DNA of 64,000 nucleotides from Trichomonas vaginalis G3 (Eukaryota; Parabasalia; Trichomonadida; Trichomonadidae), in NCBI RefSeq assembly GCF_026262505.1, contig NC_067207.1, forward strand, positions 11,438,082 to 11,502,081. The letters are read 5' to 3'. Below, piece by piece: positions 30,469 through 40,119 of this stretch (position 1 is the first letter of the stretch; each line of letters begins with the position of its first letter). The position numbers were made by a program, and so were the translations under genes. Below the pieces are notes generated by a model. That model worked only from the letters and a program-made list of their open reading frames with translations, searched no databases and was not told where the DNA came from.

Positions 30469-31882
30469 TCAATTTATTAAAAGTTAATAGATTTACATTA
30501 AAAAAACAAAAGATTTGAATAATAAATACAAATAAGCATCATTTTTGTAGCATGTTCAGAAAGATTTGAATGATTCCTCGCTGAACAAGTCGAGATCGAA
30601 GTTGAAGTTCAACAACTCTTCTTCTTCGAAGTTATTGAATATCGAGAAAATGTCAGCTTCCTTTGTGTTTTCTGTATCTATCTGTTTTTCAGGTACTGTT
30701 TTTGTGTTTTGGACTTTCTTTGTCTGAGATCTTCTCCTCTTGGAAGACCTTGAAGGCTGTGAGCGACCTGTATACTCATAATCGGAGTCTGGTTCTGATA
30801 TTGGTGATGATGCAGATGTCTGTGTTGATGATGACGAAGAAGATGAACCGGCAGAAGAATTATTGTGGTGTCTGACCAAGACGTTCCATCTGTTTTTGAG
30901 TGCTGCATCTGTTCTGTTATTGAAAAACTTAGATATTTTGACCCAGCGTGGACCAAATGCGTTGTATTTTTCGATAAGGATGTTATCCTCTTCTTCTGTA
31001 AACGGACATCTATTGATATCTGGAGATAAGTACTTCATATATCTCTCTTTGCATTGTCTAATGTTTCTGTTTCCCATGATATTGGCGATTGTCTCCCAGT
31101 TGCCTTCGCCATATGTCTTGACAAGTTTGACAAGCTGTGCATCCTCTGATGGAGTAAATTGCATCTTTGGATGTGGCTTGCCGATGCTTCCTTCTGAGTG
31201 TCTTGATGTTCTCTTTGCAAACATTGTAATGACAAAAATGAACCCAAATTTTTTAACCTATCAAAAATTCTAATTTGACAATGACTCTGAATTTAGTTGG
31301 GCTGATTTTTTGAGAAGGCTATTCAAAGTAAAACCAAAGAACATTAGAAACTCGCGAATCATATTGTTCACATGGCTATGATAAATATTTTCATTATTTT
31401 ATTTCTCACTCTTTGATCGACTTGCTTCACCATTTGAGAGGGATTGATGAAATATTTGAAAAAGTCAAGATAAGAAATAGCGCAAGTTCCAAAATATGCT
31501 ATCTTGAGCGAGCATATTTTATAGCACTGAATAATCATATTATCTTTCGCATTCCATCGAATCATAGAAAATTGAGAGATATGCCGGTTTTCCATACCGT
31601 CGGATGTATGAAAGTTTTATAATATAACCGATATATATAAAATTAATGAAAAAGCAAAAATAAGAAATATTGATATTCATAATGATATTAGCAATATCTA
31701 TTCCTCAACATTTGAGAAGATTATTTAATTGAATTCAAACGTGCTTTTTATTGAAATAGTTCAGATACTTATCGCAAAAAATATCTGAAAATCACAGTAT
31801 TTTGAGAGAAAGAAAGTTCTACTTCTAATTGATTTGTATTGGTTAGCTGGGGCATTATTTGATATCATCTCTATAATTTTTT
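30469..31882. repeat. Left arm of a 1.4-kb inverted duplication
   Basis: This arm is the reverse complement of 32539-33951. The match begins at TCAATTTATTAAAAGTTAAT and runs to about ATAATTTTTT. I found one 1-bp length difference (in the T-run of GCATATTTTAT near 31515) and no coding difference; the Myb genes inside give identical proteins. The duplication is therefore recent or kept uniform by gene conversion. Confidence 0.9.
30556..31224 (-). CDS. R2R3 Myb DNA-binding protein, copy 1
   Basis: A 222-residue protein with two Myb repeats: R2 at about 21-66 (FTPSEDAQLVKLVKTYGEGN, WETIANIMGNRNIRQCKERY) and R3 at about 72-119 (FTEEEDNILIEKYNAFGPRW, ISKFFNNRTDAALKNRWNVL). A Ser-rich linker (123-145), a basic stretch (RSSKRRRSQTKK) that may be a nuclear signal, and an acidic Phe/Leu-rich tail follow; such a tail may serve in activation. 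Trichomonad R2R3 Mybs bind promoter elements of iron-responsive and core-promoter types. The start is preceded directly by TCATTACA, a textbook trichomonad initiator, with a second TCATTTTT 10 bases earlier. The identical copy lies head to head at 33196. Confidence 0.92.
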   Translation of the reverse strand: MFAKRTSRHSEGSIGKPHPKMQFTPSEDAQLVKLVKTYGEGNWETIANIMGNRNIRQCKERYMKYLSPDINRCPFTEEEDNILIEKYNAFGPRWVKISKFFNNRTDAALKNRWNVLVRHHNNSSAGSSSSSSSTQTSASSPISEPDSDYEYTGRSQPSRSSKRRRSQTKKVQNTKTVPEKQIDTENTKEADIFSIFNNFEEEELLNFNFDLDLFSEESFKSF

Positions 31883-32538
31883 CGTTATGACATCCGGATT
31901 ATAAAATTCTCTCCTAACCAAGCAATTTTCCAATATATCTTTCTTTTGTTTTTTACTCTTTATTTTTATTTTATTTATAATAAAATTCCCATACATTGAT
32001 TGCTCGTTCAAACCGTTCGCCTTTGAATTGTGCAACATTTATAAATTCCATACTATCCTCTCTTCAATCTTTAGATTTTACACGTTTCCTGATATGGTAT
32101 GGTTAATCCTCAACATATAATGAGTTTTCCCATTTGCACTTCTTCATAAACATAATTTATCTTTTAAACTATTTTAAACTCCAATTAAATTCATATTTCG
32201 ATACTATTGTATTAGAAAATAACTTATTTACCAAACAAAATAATAATTTATTTTGATTAAATCAGTTTAGTAGAGACTCATCAATTTGAAAATTTACAAT
32301 CAATATTCATTATCGTAAATTATGAATTCTATGATTTAGATAACAAATTGATTAATATTATTTGATAAAGATGAATGCTCGTGTTCACCTTATCAGAAGA
32401 TAAATTTTGATTGTATACCAGCGATTAAAACCTGGATGCTAAAACTAATAAAAGACGTATAATTAAGAAGCGTAATGATAGATTAAAGATGTTAAACCCA
32501 TAATGAGAAATAAAGAAAAATTTGAGTTGGAAAATGTA
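31883..32538. other. Spacer between the inverted Myb arms
   Basis: About 655 AT-rich bases of single-copy DNA between the two arms. No open frame or repeat recognised. It would form the loop if the arms paired. Confidence 0.6.
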
Positions 32539-33951
32539 AAAAAATTATAGAGATGATATCAAATAATGCCCCAGCTAACCAATACAAATCAATTAGAAGT
32601 AGAACTTTCTTTCTCTCAAAATACTGTGATTTTCAGATATTTTTTGCGATAAGTATCTGAACTATTTCAATAAAAAGCACGTTTGAATTCAATTAAATAA
32701 TCTTCTCAAATGTTGAGGAATAGATATTGCTAATATCATTATGAATATCAATATTTCTTATTTTTGCTTTTTCATTAATTTTATATATATCGGTTATATT
32801 ATAAAACTTTCATACATCCGACGGTATGGAAAACCGGCATATCTCTCAATTTTCTATGATTCGATGGAATGCGAAAGATAATATGATTATTCAGTGCTAT
32901 AAATATGCTCGCTCAAGATAGCATATTTTGGAACTTGCGCTATTTCTTATCTTGACTTTTTCAAATATTTCATCAATCCCTCTCAAATGGTGAAGCAAGT
33001 CGATCAAAGAGTGAGAAATAAAATAATGAAAATATTTATCATAGCCATGTGAACAATATGATTCGCGAGTTTCTAATGTTCTTTGGTTTTACTTTGAATA
33101 GCCTTCTCAAAAAATCAGCCCAACTAAATTCAGAGTCATTGTCAAATTAGAATTTTTGATAGGTTAAAAAATTTGGGTTCATTTTTGTCATTACAATGTT
33201 TGCAAAGAGAACATCAAGACACTCAGAAGGAAGCATCGGCAAGCCACATCCAAAGATGCAATTTACTCCATCAGAGGATGCACAGCTTGTCAAACTTGTC
33301 AAGACATATGGCGAAGGCAACTGGGAGACAATCGCCAATATCATGGGAAACAGAAACATTAGACAATGCAAAGAGAGATATATGAAGTACTTATCTCCAG
33401 ATATCAATAGATGTCCGTTTACAGAAGAAGAGGATAACATCCTTATCGAAAAATACAACGCATTTGGTCCACGCTGGGTCAAAATATCTAAGTTTTTCAA
33501 TAACAGAACAGATGCAGCACTCAAAAACAGATGGAACGTCTTGGTCAGACACCACAATAATTCTTCTGCCGGTTCATCTTCTTCGTCATCATCAACACAG
33601 ACATCTGCATCATCACCAATATCAGAACCAGACTCCGATTATGAGTATACAGGTCGCTCACAGCCTTCAAGGTCTTCCAAGAGGAGAAGATCTCAGACAA
33701 AGAAAGTCCAAAACACAAAAACAGTACCTGAAAAACAGATAGATACAGAAAACACAAAGGAAGCTGACATTTTCTCGATATTCAATAACTTCGAAGAAGA
33801 AGAGTTGTTGAACTTCAACTTCGATCTCGACTTGTTCAGCGAGGAATCATTCAAATCTTTCTGAACATGCTACAAAAATGATGCTTATTTGTATTTATTA
33901 TTCAAATCTTTTGTTTTTTTAATGTAAATCTATTAACTTTTAATAAATTGA
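32539..33951. repeat. Right arm of the 1.4-kb inverted duplication
   Basis: Reverse complement of 30469-31882. The arm covers the whole Myb gene, its promoter side (about 650 bp upstream of the start) and about 85 bp past its stop. Beyond 33951 the sequence no longer matches the left side. Confidence 0.9.
33196..33864 (+). CDS. R2R3 Myb DNA-binding protein, copy 2
   Basis: Encodes exactly the same 222 residues as the gene at 30556-31224, with the same upstream TCATTTTTGTCATTACA before the ATG. The two genes point away from each other, so their upstream regions face one another across the spacer and any regulatory site is present twice in mirror image. Both copies keep an open frame; which is expressed cannot be told from sequence, and short reads could not separate them. 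Confidence 0.92.
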   Translation: MFAKRTSRHSEGSIGKPHPKMQFTPSEDAQLVKLVKTYGEGNWETIANIMGNRNIRQCKERYMKYLSPDINRCPFTEEEDNILIEKYNAFGPRWVKISKFFNNRTDAALKNRWNVLVRHHNNSSAGSSSSSSSTQTSASSPISEPDSDYEYTGRSQPSRSSKRRRSQTKKVQNTKTVPEKQIDTENTKEADIFSIFNNFEEEELLNFNFDLDLFSEESFKSF

Positions 33952-35702
33952 TCTCCATATTTAACAATGCAGTACAATATAATTCAAGTTATTAAGTCAT
34001 CGAGTTTGCGATGATGGAAATTTGGTAAGATTAGTCAGTGTAAATTTTTCAAAATTGGAAATCAGCAAAACTCATGGCGATTACTCTCTTGAATTGGATG
34101 CATATTTATTAAATGCAATGATGGGTTTGGTTAGATCTACTTTAAGTATTTTTTTAAGTTGCCTTCAAACCAAGCAATGTCAGATAAAAATTCTTTAAAT
34201 CAATCCATATGCAATGGTTGGGTGGGTTATTATTCTTAATTTACCATTCGAAAAAATTGAATAAATTCATTCATGGCTTGGAATTGAAGGAAAACATTTT
34301 CGAACTATGTAATTGGACAATATGTATATTTTAATTACCTGCTGCTCAGAACATGATTTTAACTTGAAATTGATAATTTTACACTATTAGAGAAAAATCC
34401 ATGGTATTATCATTGGATAATCGACAAATATCAGTAACAACATCAATCACACTGAGGCTGCCAGCAATCTCAATGAGGTTATGAGAAATTTGTTGAAAAT
34501 GAATTTTTTAAATTTACCAATTCTTTTGATAAGTAAATTTTTAAATGACATGGTTGGTCTAATATTTAAATCAAATCGAAAATCTTGAAACCAAAGTTAT
34601 TGGATTTGAGAACCAATATTTCAAATGAATATTTGTTCTATGAATACTCACAAATATTTGAGAAACTGATTCTATTCAAAATATAAACCAGAAAAATTTA
34701 AATAGCATTATATAAATCTATTAAACCCTCATTTTTTAAATAAAAAATTTAACAACCCTTCTCAAATATATGAAATCTATCGTCACCGATCAATTCTAAT
34801 ACAATTTTCAAACATATTTGAATTAAACTGTCAAAAATATATTACAACTATTCAAAATATTTATAATCAAAATTATCTACAAAATAGCATGTTTCCAAAT
34901 CAATTTATAAACACAATAGCATTCAAATTTTTGATTGATTCCACTCTCAATGATTCCACATTCACAATCGAAAGCTATTTCCATTACATTCTATATTAAT
35001 ACACCATTACTTCTTAAAAATAACAGAATTCATTATCTATTCTTTGATATTTTTTCATTCAATTTTCAATATCCGCAAAATCACCTTCATCATTGCAAAA
35101 TATCTAAACCATAATTTAGTCAAATCGAAATATTAATTAATTTTTATCTTTACTCGTATCCAAAATCAATCAAATCATCTTTTTATACGATAACTTATGC
35201 TTTTTCTGACAAATCTAATTAACTCCTCATTTCAAATACATATTTCTTATAAAAAATATTACACGTTATTATGACGCAAATTTTTGTCATCAAAGATTTT
35301 CATAAGTTCTTCAACAATATTCCAATGATTCTTTATAGGAACTGAGAGCAGAAGTGATAGGCCTACAGCCATCATAATTAAATAACAGAAAAACAAGAAA
35401 GGTATAGAATAAAAAAGCTTGGAAAATTTGAAAAAAGTTATTATTTTACATTAAAAATAAATTAGGTCTGCTACTAATATTGAATAAAAGTGGCACTTTT
35501 CAGTGCTGAAATTGATAATAAGTTTGAATAATTGCGTATTGACGCGTACATCAATTTCCCACTTCCTTGTTAAAGCACCTTTTGACAAAAAGTGACATAA
35601 AAATTCGTGACAAACGAAAAACCTCCCTGGCTTTTCTAAGTAAAATCGACCGTTCCCACCTCCAAAAACACGTCTAATGATGTGTTTCAGCGTATTCAGT
35701 AC
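33952..35702. other. Long AT-rich intergenic region
   Basis: 1.75 kb without a convincing complete gene. The only coding-like patch is on the minus strand at 35259-35450: an open frame with a hydrophobic run (IPFLFFCYLIMMAVGLSLLL) followed by SVPIKNHWNIVEELMKIFDD and a stop. It reads like the C-terminal end of a multi-membrane host protein whose upstream part is gone. The rest shows nothing I recognise. Confidence 0.4.
35259..35375 (-). pseudogene. Possible membrane-protein C-terminal fragment
   Basis: From the ATG pair at 35375/35372 the frame gives 38 residues, MMAVGLSLLLSVPIKNHWNI then VEELMKIFDDKNLRHNNV; the frame stays open about 25 codons upstream and is hydrophobic there. The pattern (membrane helix, then amphipathic cytosolic helix) is not random-looking, but it is short and no family can be named. 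Confidence 0.25.
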
Positions 35703-36260
35703 TTACGATAGTAATCTCTTATGCCTTGGGGTCCAAAAGATTGGCAATACATCAGTTGACGGCTCGGTGAGACGAACAGCCGGAATTGTACTCTTAACGC
35801 CATTATCAGACTGTGGAGCATCTGTAGTTGGTAATTCTAGGCCGCGTCTGCTGGCTGGCGACATATAATCGTCGCGCAAGTACATTAGGTCCAACAAACG
35901 TGTACATTCGAGTAAAGCTGATTTATCTATAATTTCTACACTACCATTGGCAAGAACTACTCGTCCGCGGTTGTTTAATTGCTTCTGGGCCAAAATTTTT
36001 GAAGTATCAACTGATTCGCGCTTCTTGTTGTTATACTTCGCTCTAAGTACGTAGAGGTGATCACCATCCTTGATACCAAAGAACTGGAAACTGAAAGACA
36101 TCATAAGTAAAGCATTCTTGTACATAATGAATCTTTTGTCATCACCTTTGATTTCATCTTCAAGAACTTGTAAGCAATCGGTCTTATTGACTGTAACCTC
36201 TCTTACTTCAGCGTTTGCATCATGTAAATAGATTGTAATAAGTGGAGACTGAACAAACAT
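35703..36260 (-). CDS. Ubiquitin-fold N-terminal domain protein (185 aa)
   Basis: The first 75 residues read like a ubiquitin-like beta-grasp domain: ITIYLHDANAEVREVTVNK, LQVLEDEI, and the closing strand QFFGIKDGDHLYVLRAKY, which resembles the end of many ubiquitin-like folds. The remaining 110 residues are polar, with a motif RRGLELPTTDAPQSDNG and a basic end (FWTPRHKRLLS). No Gly-Gly processing end is present, so it is probably a ubiquitin-like adaptor domain and not a conjugated modifier. Complete frame from the ATG at 36260. Confidence 0.65.
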   Translation of the reverse strand: MFVQSPLITIYLHDANAEVREVTVNKTDCLQVLEDEIKGDDKRFIMYKNALLMMSFSFQFFGIKDGDHLYVLRAKYNNKKRESVDTSKILAQKQLNNRGRVVLANGSVEIIDKSALLECTRLLDLMYLRDDYMSPASRRGLELPTTDAPQSDNGVKSTIPAVRLTEPSTDVLPIFWTPRHKRLLS

Positions 36261-37543
36261 CGATATTTTTGGTTTTCAATTTAAATTGAATTGATAAACC
36301 GCAAATTTCTCAAAATGTGATGTCAAAGTTTTTAGTACGGGATGCACAGCACAATGTGTACATCAATTTTGAAAAGAATCAAATTTTAGATTCTGAAAAG
36401 AATTTATGGAGATTTTTTTTTGCCCTTAGCCAAATTTAAGATTTTAAAATCATGGTTTCATGTGCTCCTAAGATAAACATTATGATTGAAGATAAATAAA
36501 AATCAAAAATTTCAGATTTACAAAGATTTAGACAATTTAATCCAAATAATTGGAAGAGTTAATGGCCAGATGAACCATAAACATTATACTATCCTCAATG
36601 AAAACCATATTCTATAACAAACAGTGTGGTATTGATAATTAACTCTACCCTTCTTTACAATATTGACTCACTTGCGAACATGATTGCATTTTGCAGCGAA
36701 GAATTAGTATGAAAACAAACAACAGGATTATCGCGCTATACATTCATAATGCAATCAATACTTATCTTTTCTTTACAGCCATATAGGATGTCATCGAATC
36801 ATAGATCCATTGCGACTGTCATCCAAATCATCATTTAGACCACCAATAAATAATTAATTTTAGATATTCTTCATGTTTGACAAATTAATTAATTCATCCA
36901 TATTAATATCCTTTTCCATTTGTAGCGAATTCTTTGCATACTCATCGCCTGAGCGGTGTAAAGCTATACCTAATACGGCTTTACTATATTCAAAAGTCAT
37001 ATACGTTCCTCAATTTTATTCTAAAGCGATACACAATATATCTGCTTTTCAGCTGATTATTCGATAACTACTATCAGTTTCTCAACTCTGAATCCTTGAA
37101 CTCAGGTCGATATTATCGGCCATATTATTAATTCTGGCAGTTGATACTGAAAGTTCGCTTTTTTGATAACCCTATGAAAAATTATGAGTTTTAACACACT
37201 ATATATCCATGGTTCGGGCTATTCTTAAATGTTTTTAATCTTATTTCGTTATTTTTAACTTCTAATATGTATCTATACAGTATTCTTTAAGCTCATATAT
37301 AATTGCATGTCAATATGATTTTACTACCATTGCTTTGATTTACAAATATCGATTAGGAATAGAATGTTTGAGATTTCACGACCAGCAACACCTACTATTT
37401 TACATTGAATTTTCAATACATTGTGCTTAATATATTGTGATAGTGCCAATATCTTCATGAATGTTTTATTAATATATTCCCGTAAGCTCCGCAATTATGG
37501 AACCTCTCATCATGGATATAAAAACTCAAAATAGAAAAACCAC
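36261..37543. other. Intergenic region left of the Maverick
   Basis: 1.28 kb without a convincing gene. An ATG at 37497 opens a short frame that runs into the Maverick insertion point (see findings). Frames such as 36873-37067 have no coding character. The last five bases, ACCAC (37539-37543), are one copy of the target duplication. Confidence 0.45.
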
Positions 37544-37617
37544 AAAAAAAAAAAAAAAAAAAAAAAAAGGTATTGGGGCTTCCAGGCACTTCGTGCCCTC
37601 TAGCCCCGAAGATGTTT
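37544..37617 (+). repeat. Left terminal inverted repeat with outer A-run
   Basis: An A-run (37544-37568) followed by the 48-bp repeat 37570-37617. The repeat contains its own small hairpin GGCACTTCGTGCC. The preceding ACCAC is the target duplication. Confidence 0.95.
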
Positions 37618-37668
37618 TGTCACTTTTCTGTCACTTTTCAGGGAAAAAAAATTTTTATTGTATATAAA

Positions 37669-38487
37669 ATGAATTTTACAAAACCACCTTTACCCTTCTT
37701 TGGAAATAAGAGTAGATGTAAAGATATTCTATTGAGAGAACTTAAGAAACTACCGAATGGTCTAACATTTGTAGATTTGTTCGGTGGAAGTTTCTATATA
37801 TCTCATTTGTGCCATACCGTATTCCCAGACTCAAAGATTATATGCAATGACTTCGACAACTATATGAACCGTCTCAAACATATACCAGACACAAACAAAA
37901 TATTGAGTGAGTTGAAAGAAAAGATACCTATAGGTAAGATGGAACGTATACCATTAGATAAGAAAGATATTGTCAGAGAGGTTTTGAAAAAAGCAGAGTA
38001 TATTGACTGGGATAGTATATCTTCTAGACTATTGTATAGTGGTTCTATAAGAGTTCATGACATTGAAACACTTATGTCAAACGTTTTATATCTTAACTAT
38101 ACAAAGGTTTTCAAAGAGAACATAGAAAAATATACTGAGGGTATAGAGTTTGTGAGATGTCGTTGGACAGAGTTGTATGAAAAATATAAAAACAAGGAAA
38201 ATGTTTTCTTTATAGTAGACCCGCCGTTCTATAACACATATGATTTTCAATACCAAGCAGACTGGACTTTGAGAGACTCTTTAGAAACTTTAGACGTTTT
38301 ACATAACCATCCATGCTTTTACTTTACATCCGATAAAAGTGGTTTGGAAACCGTTATGAGATGGTTAGAGGACATACATGACTATGATTTTAGATACGAT
38401 AAGATAGAATATGAGAGAGGTCCTATAAACCGGAAAAAGTGTCATAACAAAGAAATTTTATTGGTAAGTAAATGTGGTTTGAAATAG
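37669..38487 (+). CDS. Maverick: Dam-like adenine-N6 DNA methyltransferase
   Basis: A 272-residue protein from the ATG at 37669, the first gene inside the left repeat. The AdoMet-binding motif PFFGNKSRCKDIL (about 8-20) with DLFGGSF, and the catalytic motif DPPF in FIVDPPFYNTYDF, place it in the Dam/D12 class that methylates adenine in DNA. Such enzymes are found in phages and in some Mavericks and may mark or protect element DNA. It looks whole. The frame is open further upstream through the terminal repeat but without an ATG. Confidence 0.85.
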   Translation: MNFTKPPLPFFGNKSRCKDILLRELKKLPNGLTFVDLFGGSFYISHLCHTVFPDSKIICNDFDNYMNRLKHIPDTNKILSELKEKIPIGKMERIPLDKKDIVREVLKKAEYIDWDSISSRLLYSGSIRVHDIETLMSNVLYLNYTKVFKENIEKYTEGIEFVRCRWTELYEKYKNKENVFFIVDPPFYNTYDFQYQADWTLRDSLETLDVLHNHPCFYFTSDKSGLETVMRWLEDIHDYDFRYDKIEYERGPINRKKCHNKEILLVSKCGLK

Positions 38488-38603
38488 GACTACTTGTTTT
38501 AGGTTTTTTCCATTGTGTCATTTACTTATTTGACGTGGCAGAAAGATATAGAGAATATGAAGATGAACCAATGTCTGCAAATGTTCAGCATATGTACTCG
38601 TAA
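38472..38603 (+). CDS. Maverick: small membrane protein (43 aa)
   Basis: A 43-residue frame whose start overlaps the last codons of the methyltransferase. It has a hydrophobic segment IGLLVLGFFHCVIYLF followed by a charged tail (DVAERYREYEDEP). This is the build of a single-pass membrane or virion peptide. It is too short for family assignment, but position and composition make it credible. Confidence 0.45.
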   Translation: MWFEIGLLVLGFFHCVIYLFDVAERYREYEDEPMSANVQHMYS

Positions 38604-38626
38604 GAGATATTTTTATCTAATATTAA

Positions 38627-38989
38627 ATGGACGCACAGAACTTAGCGAATGCACAGCAACCTGGACAACCAAACCCAGAGAATATTCCAAATGAAGTTAG
38701 AATACAAACTGCAATGGCAAACTATGGTCAAGTGCCAACAGATGTACAAATGCAAACTGCCATGTCAAATGACGCTGCGTTAGGTTTGCCACCATGGTAT
38801 GCAAATATGAGATGGAAAGAGTTTTATACAAACCCTGAAGTGGGATATAAACAACTCTATGCAGATGACGCGAACACAGGAGTTGACCCGGAATATGTTT
38901 TCTACCAGAGGAGAAATAGAATGTATGAGCTCCAGTTAAAAAATGCTATGGAACTCAACAGGAAACGTAAGAGACTAGGCGGACATTAG
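38627..38989 (+). CDS. Maverick: hypothetical protein (120 aa)
   Basis: Starts at the ATG at 38627 after TTTTTATCTAATATTAA, a leader shared in style with other genes of the element. The first half is Asn/Gln/Ala/Pro-rich with an imperfect internal repeat (VRIQTAMANYGQVPTD, VQMQTAMSNDAALGLP); the second half is aromatic and ends basic (NRKRKRLGG). No family recognised; possibly a virion-associated protein. Confidence 0.6.
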   Translation: MDAQNLANAQQPGQPNPENIPNEVRIQTAMANYGQVPTDVQMQTAMSNDAALGLPPWYANMRWKEFYTNPEVGYKQLYADDANTGVDPEYVFYQRRNRMYELQLKNAMELNRKRKRLGGH

Positions 38990-39007
38990 ATTTTTACATA
39001 TAGTAAA

Positions 39008-39250
39008 ATGGGTTTCTTTGGAAGAATAGGAAACTTCTTTCGAAATGTTGGAAGAGGTATATGGAATGGAATAAAATCTGTCGGAAGAGGAATTTGGAAC
39101 GGAGTCAAAAATATTGGTAAAAGAGTAGGTCAGTTCGTTGGTATTATACCTAAAGACCCTGAACCAGAAGAACAAGCTCCTGTTATACAACAGCCTGAAC
39201 CTGCACCACAGTCTAGTTGGCAACCAAATCCAACACCTCAACCGTATTAA
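39008..39250 (+). CDS. Maverick: small amphipathic Gly/Arg/Phe-rich protein (80 aa)
   Basis: The N-terminal 45 residues are an amphipathic, positively charged helix with an internal repeat (NVGRGIWNGIKSVGRGIWNG). A Pro/Gln/Glu-rich tail follows. The build resembles membrane-active virion peptides such as adenovirus protein VI-like N-termini, but this is inference from composition. A second protein of similar build is at 42552. Confidence 0.6.
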   Translation: MGFFGRIGNFFRNVGRGIWNGIKSVGRGIWNGVKNIGKRVGQFVGIIPKDPEPEEQAPVIQQPEPAPQSSWQPNPTPQPY

Positions 39251-39252
39251 AA

Positions 39253-40101
39253 TTATATTTTTACCGTTCGATAGTAGTTGTATATGAGACTAAGTTCTAA
39301 GTAAAACGCGTGGTATAATGGAACTATTCTCTTTCTTCCATCTGTTGTAAACCATACTTGAAAGTCTGAAATACTTCCACTCGGTGGTTCATATAGCTTT
39401 GTAGGTTTTTCGTAAAAGTCATTTGCCAAGCATAAAAAAGAGTTTTGTGCACCAGAAAATGAAGCATGAACTATAATAGCATCTGAGTCGAAAACATTTT
39501 CATATGTTCCATTAGGGTTTTCGACTTCATAAAAGTTCGGGTGTACTGGATATTCTGCAGGCTGATTTAACATCCTCAAAAATCTATACCATGCCAAGTT
39601 GTTATATTTTGTAGAAATATAAACGTTTTCTCCAAGGTCTTCTATTCTATTGATTTTAACAGTTGCATTTTTCCTGTCATAAACAATATCGAGATGGTAT
39701 TCTCCTTCGTCAATGTTATACTGGTTTGCATATTCGATATAGATATCGTTTATTTTTTCTTGAAAAGCTTGAAGAGTTGTTTCTAAGTTTACAAGCAAAT
39801 TCACTTGTAAAAGTTTTCCCTGTTCAAATTTCTCATACGTACGTTTTTCTTTGTTATAGTATCGAACTTCAAAAGCGACCGTAAATGGGAAACCATGTAT
39901 GGCTTCTGAAATGAACTTCATTCTACGAAAGCCAACAGCTTTTGTGACGGATGGGTCTCTTAGCCATCTCAATGGGTAGTCAAAACGATAGCCTTCATGC
40001 TTTACGGTCTCTGTCTCAAACTTTTGACCGACATTCGTAAAAAGTTCATCTAATGGTTTAGTTGTAGCAACTCTTGAATTTTCTTTTTCTATTGAAAGCA
40101 T
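39253..40101 (-). CDS. Maverick: conserved protein A (282 aa), copy 1
   Basis: A 282-residue protein of mixed beta character with aromatic-rich strands (YRFDYPLRWLRDPS, VHASFSGAQNSFLCLANDFY, SDFQVWFTTDGRKRIVPLYH). A paralogue lies on the other strand at 45969-46828, sharing blocks such as FDYPxRWL, KAxGFRR, HASFSxxxNSFLC and SDFQVWFTT. Function is unknown; position next to the fibre gene, with which it shares a divergent promoter of only 18 bp, suggests a virion role. It looks whole. Confidence 0.65.
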   Translation of the reverse strand: MLSIEKENSRVATTKPLDELFTNVGQKFETETVKHEGYRFDYPLRWLRDPSVTKAVGFRRMKFISEAIHGFPFTVAFEVRYYNKEKRTYEKFEQGKLLQVNLLVNLETTLQAFQEKINDIYIEYANQYNIDEGEYHLDIVYDRKNATVKINRIEDLGENVYISTKYNNLAWYRFLRMLNQPAEYPVHPNFYEVENPNGTYENVFDSDAIIVHASFSGAQNSFLCLANDFYEKPTKLYEPPSGSISDFQVWFTTDGRKRIVPLYHAFYLELSLIYNYYRTVKI

Positions 40102-40119
40102 ATTTTATCTAGAATAAAA

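Noticed and set aside
36873-37067. Short plus-strand frame left of the Maverick
   Set aside because: No coding pattern, initiator or recognisable family.
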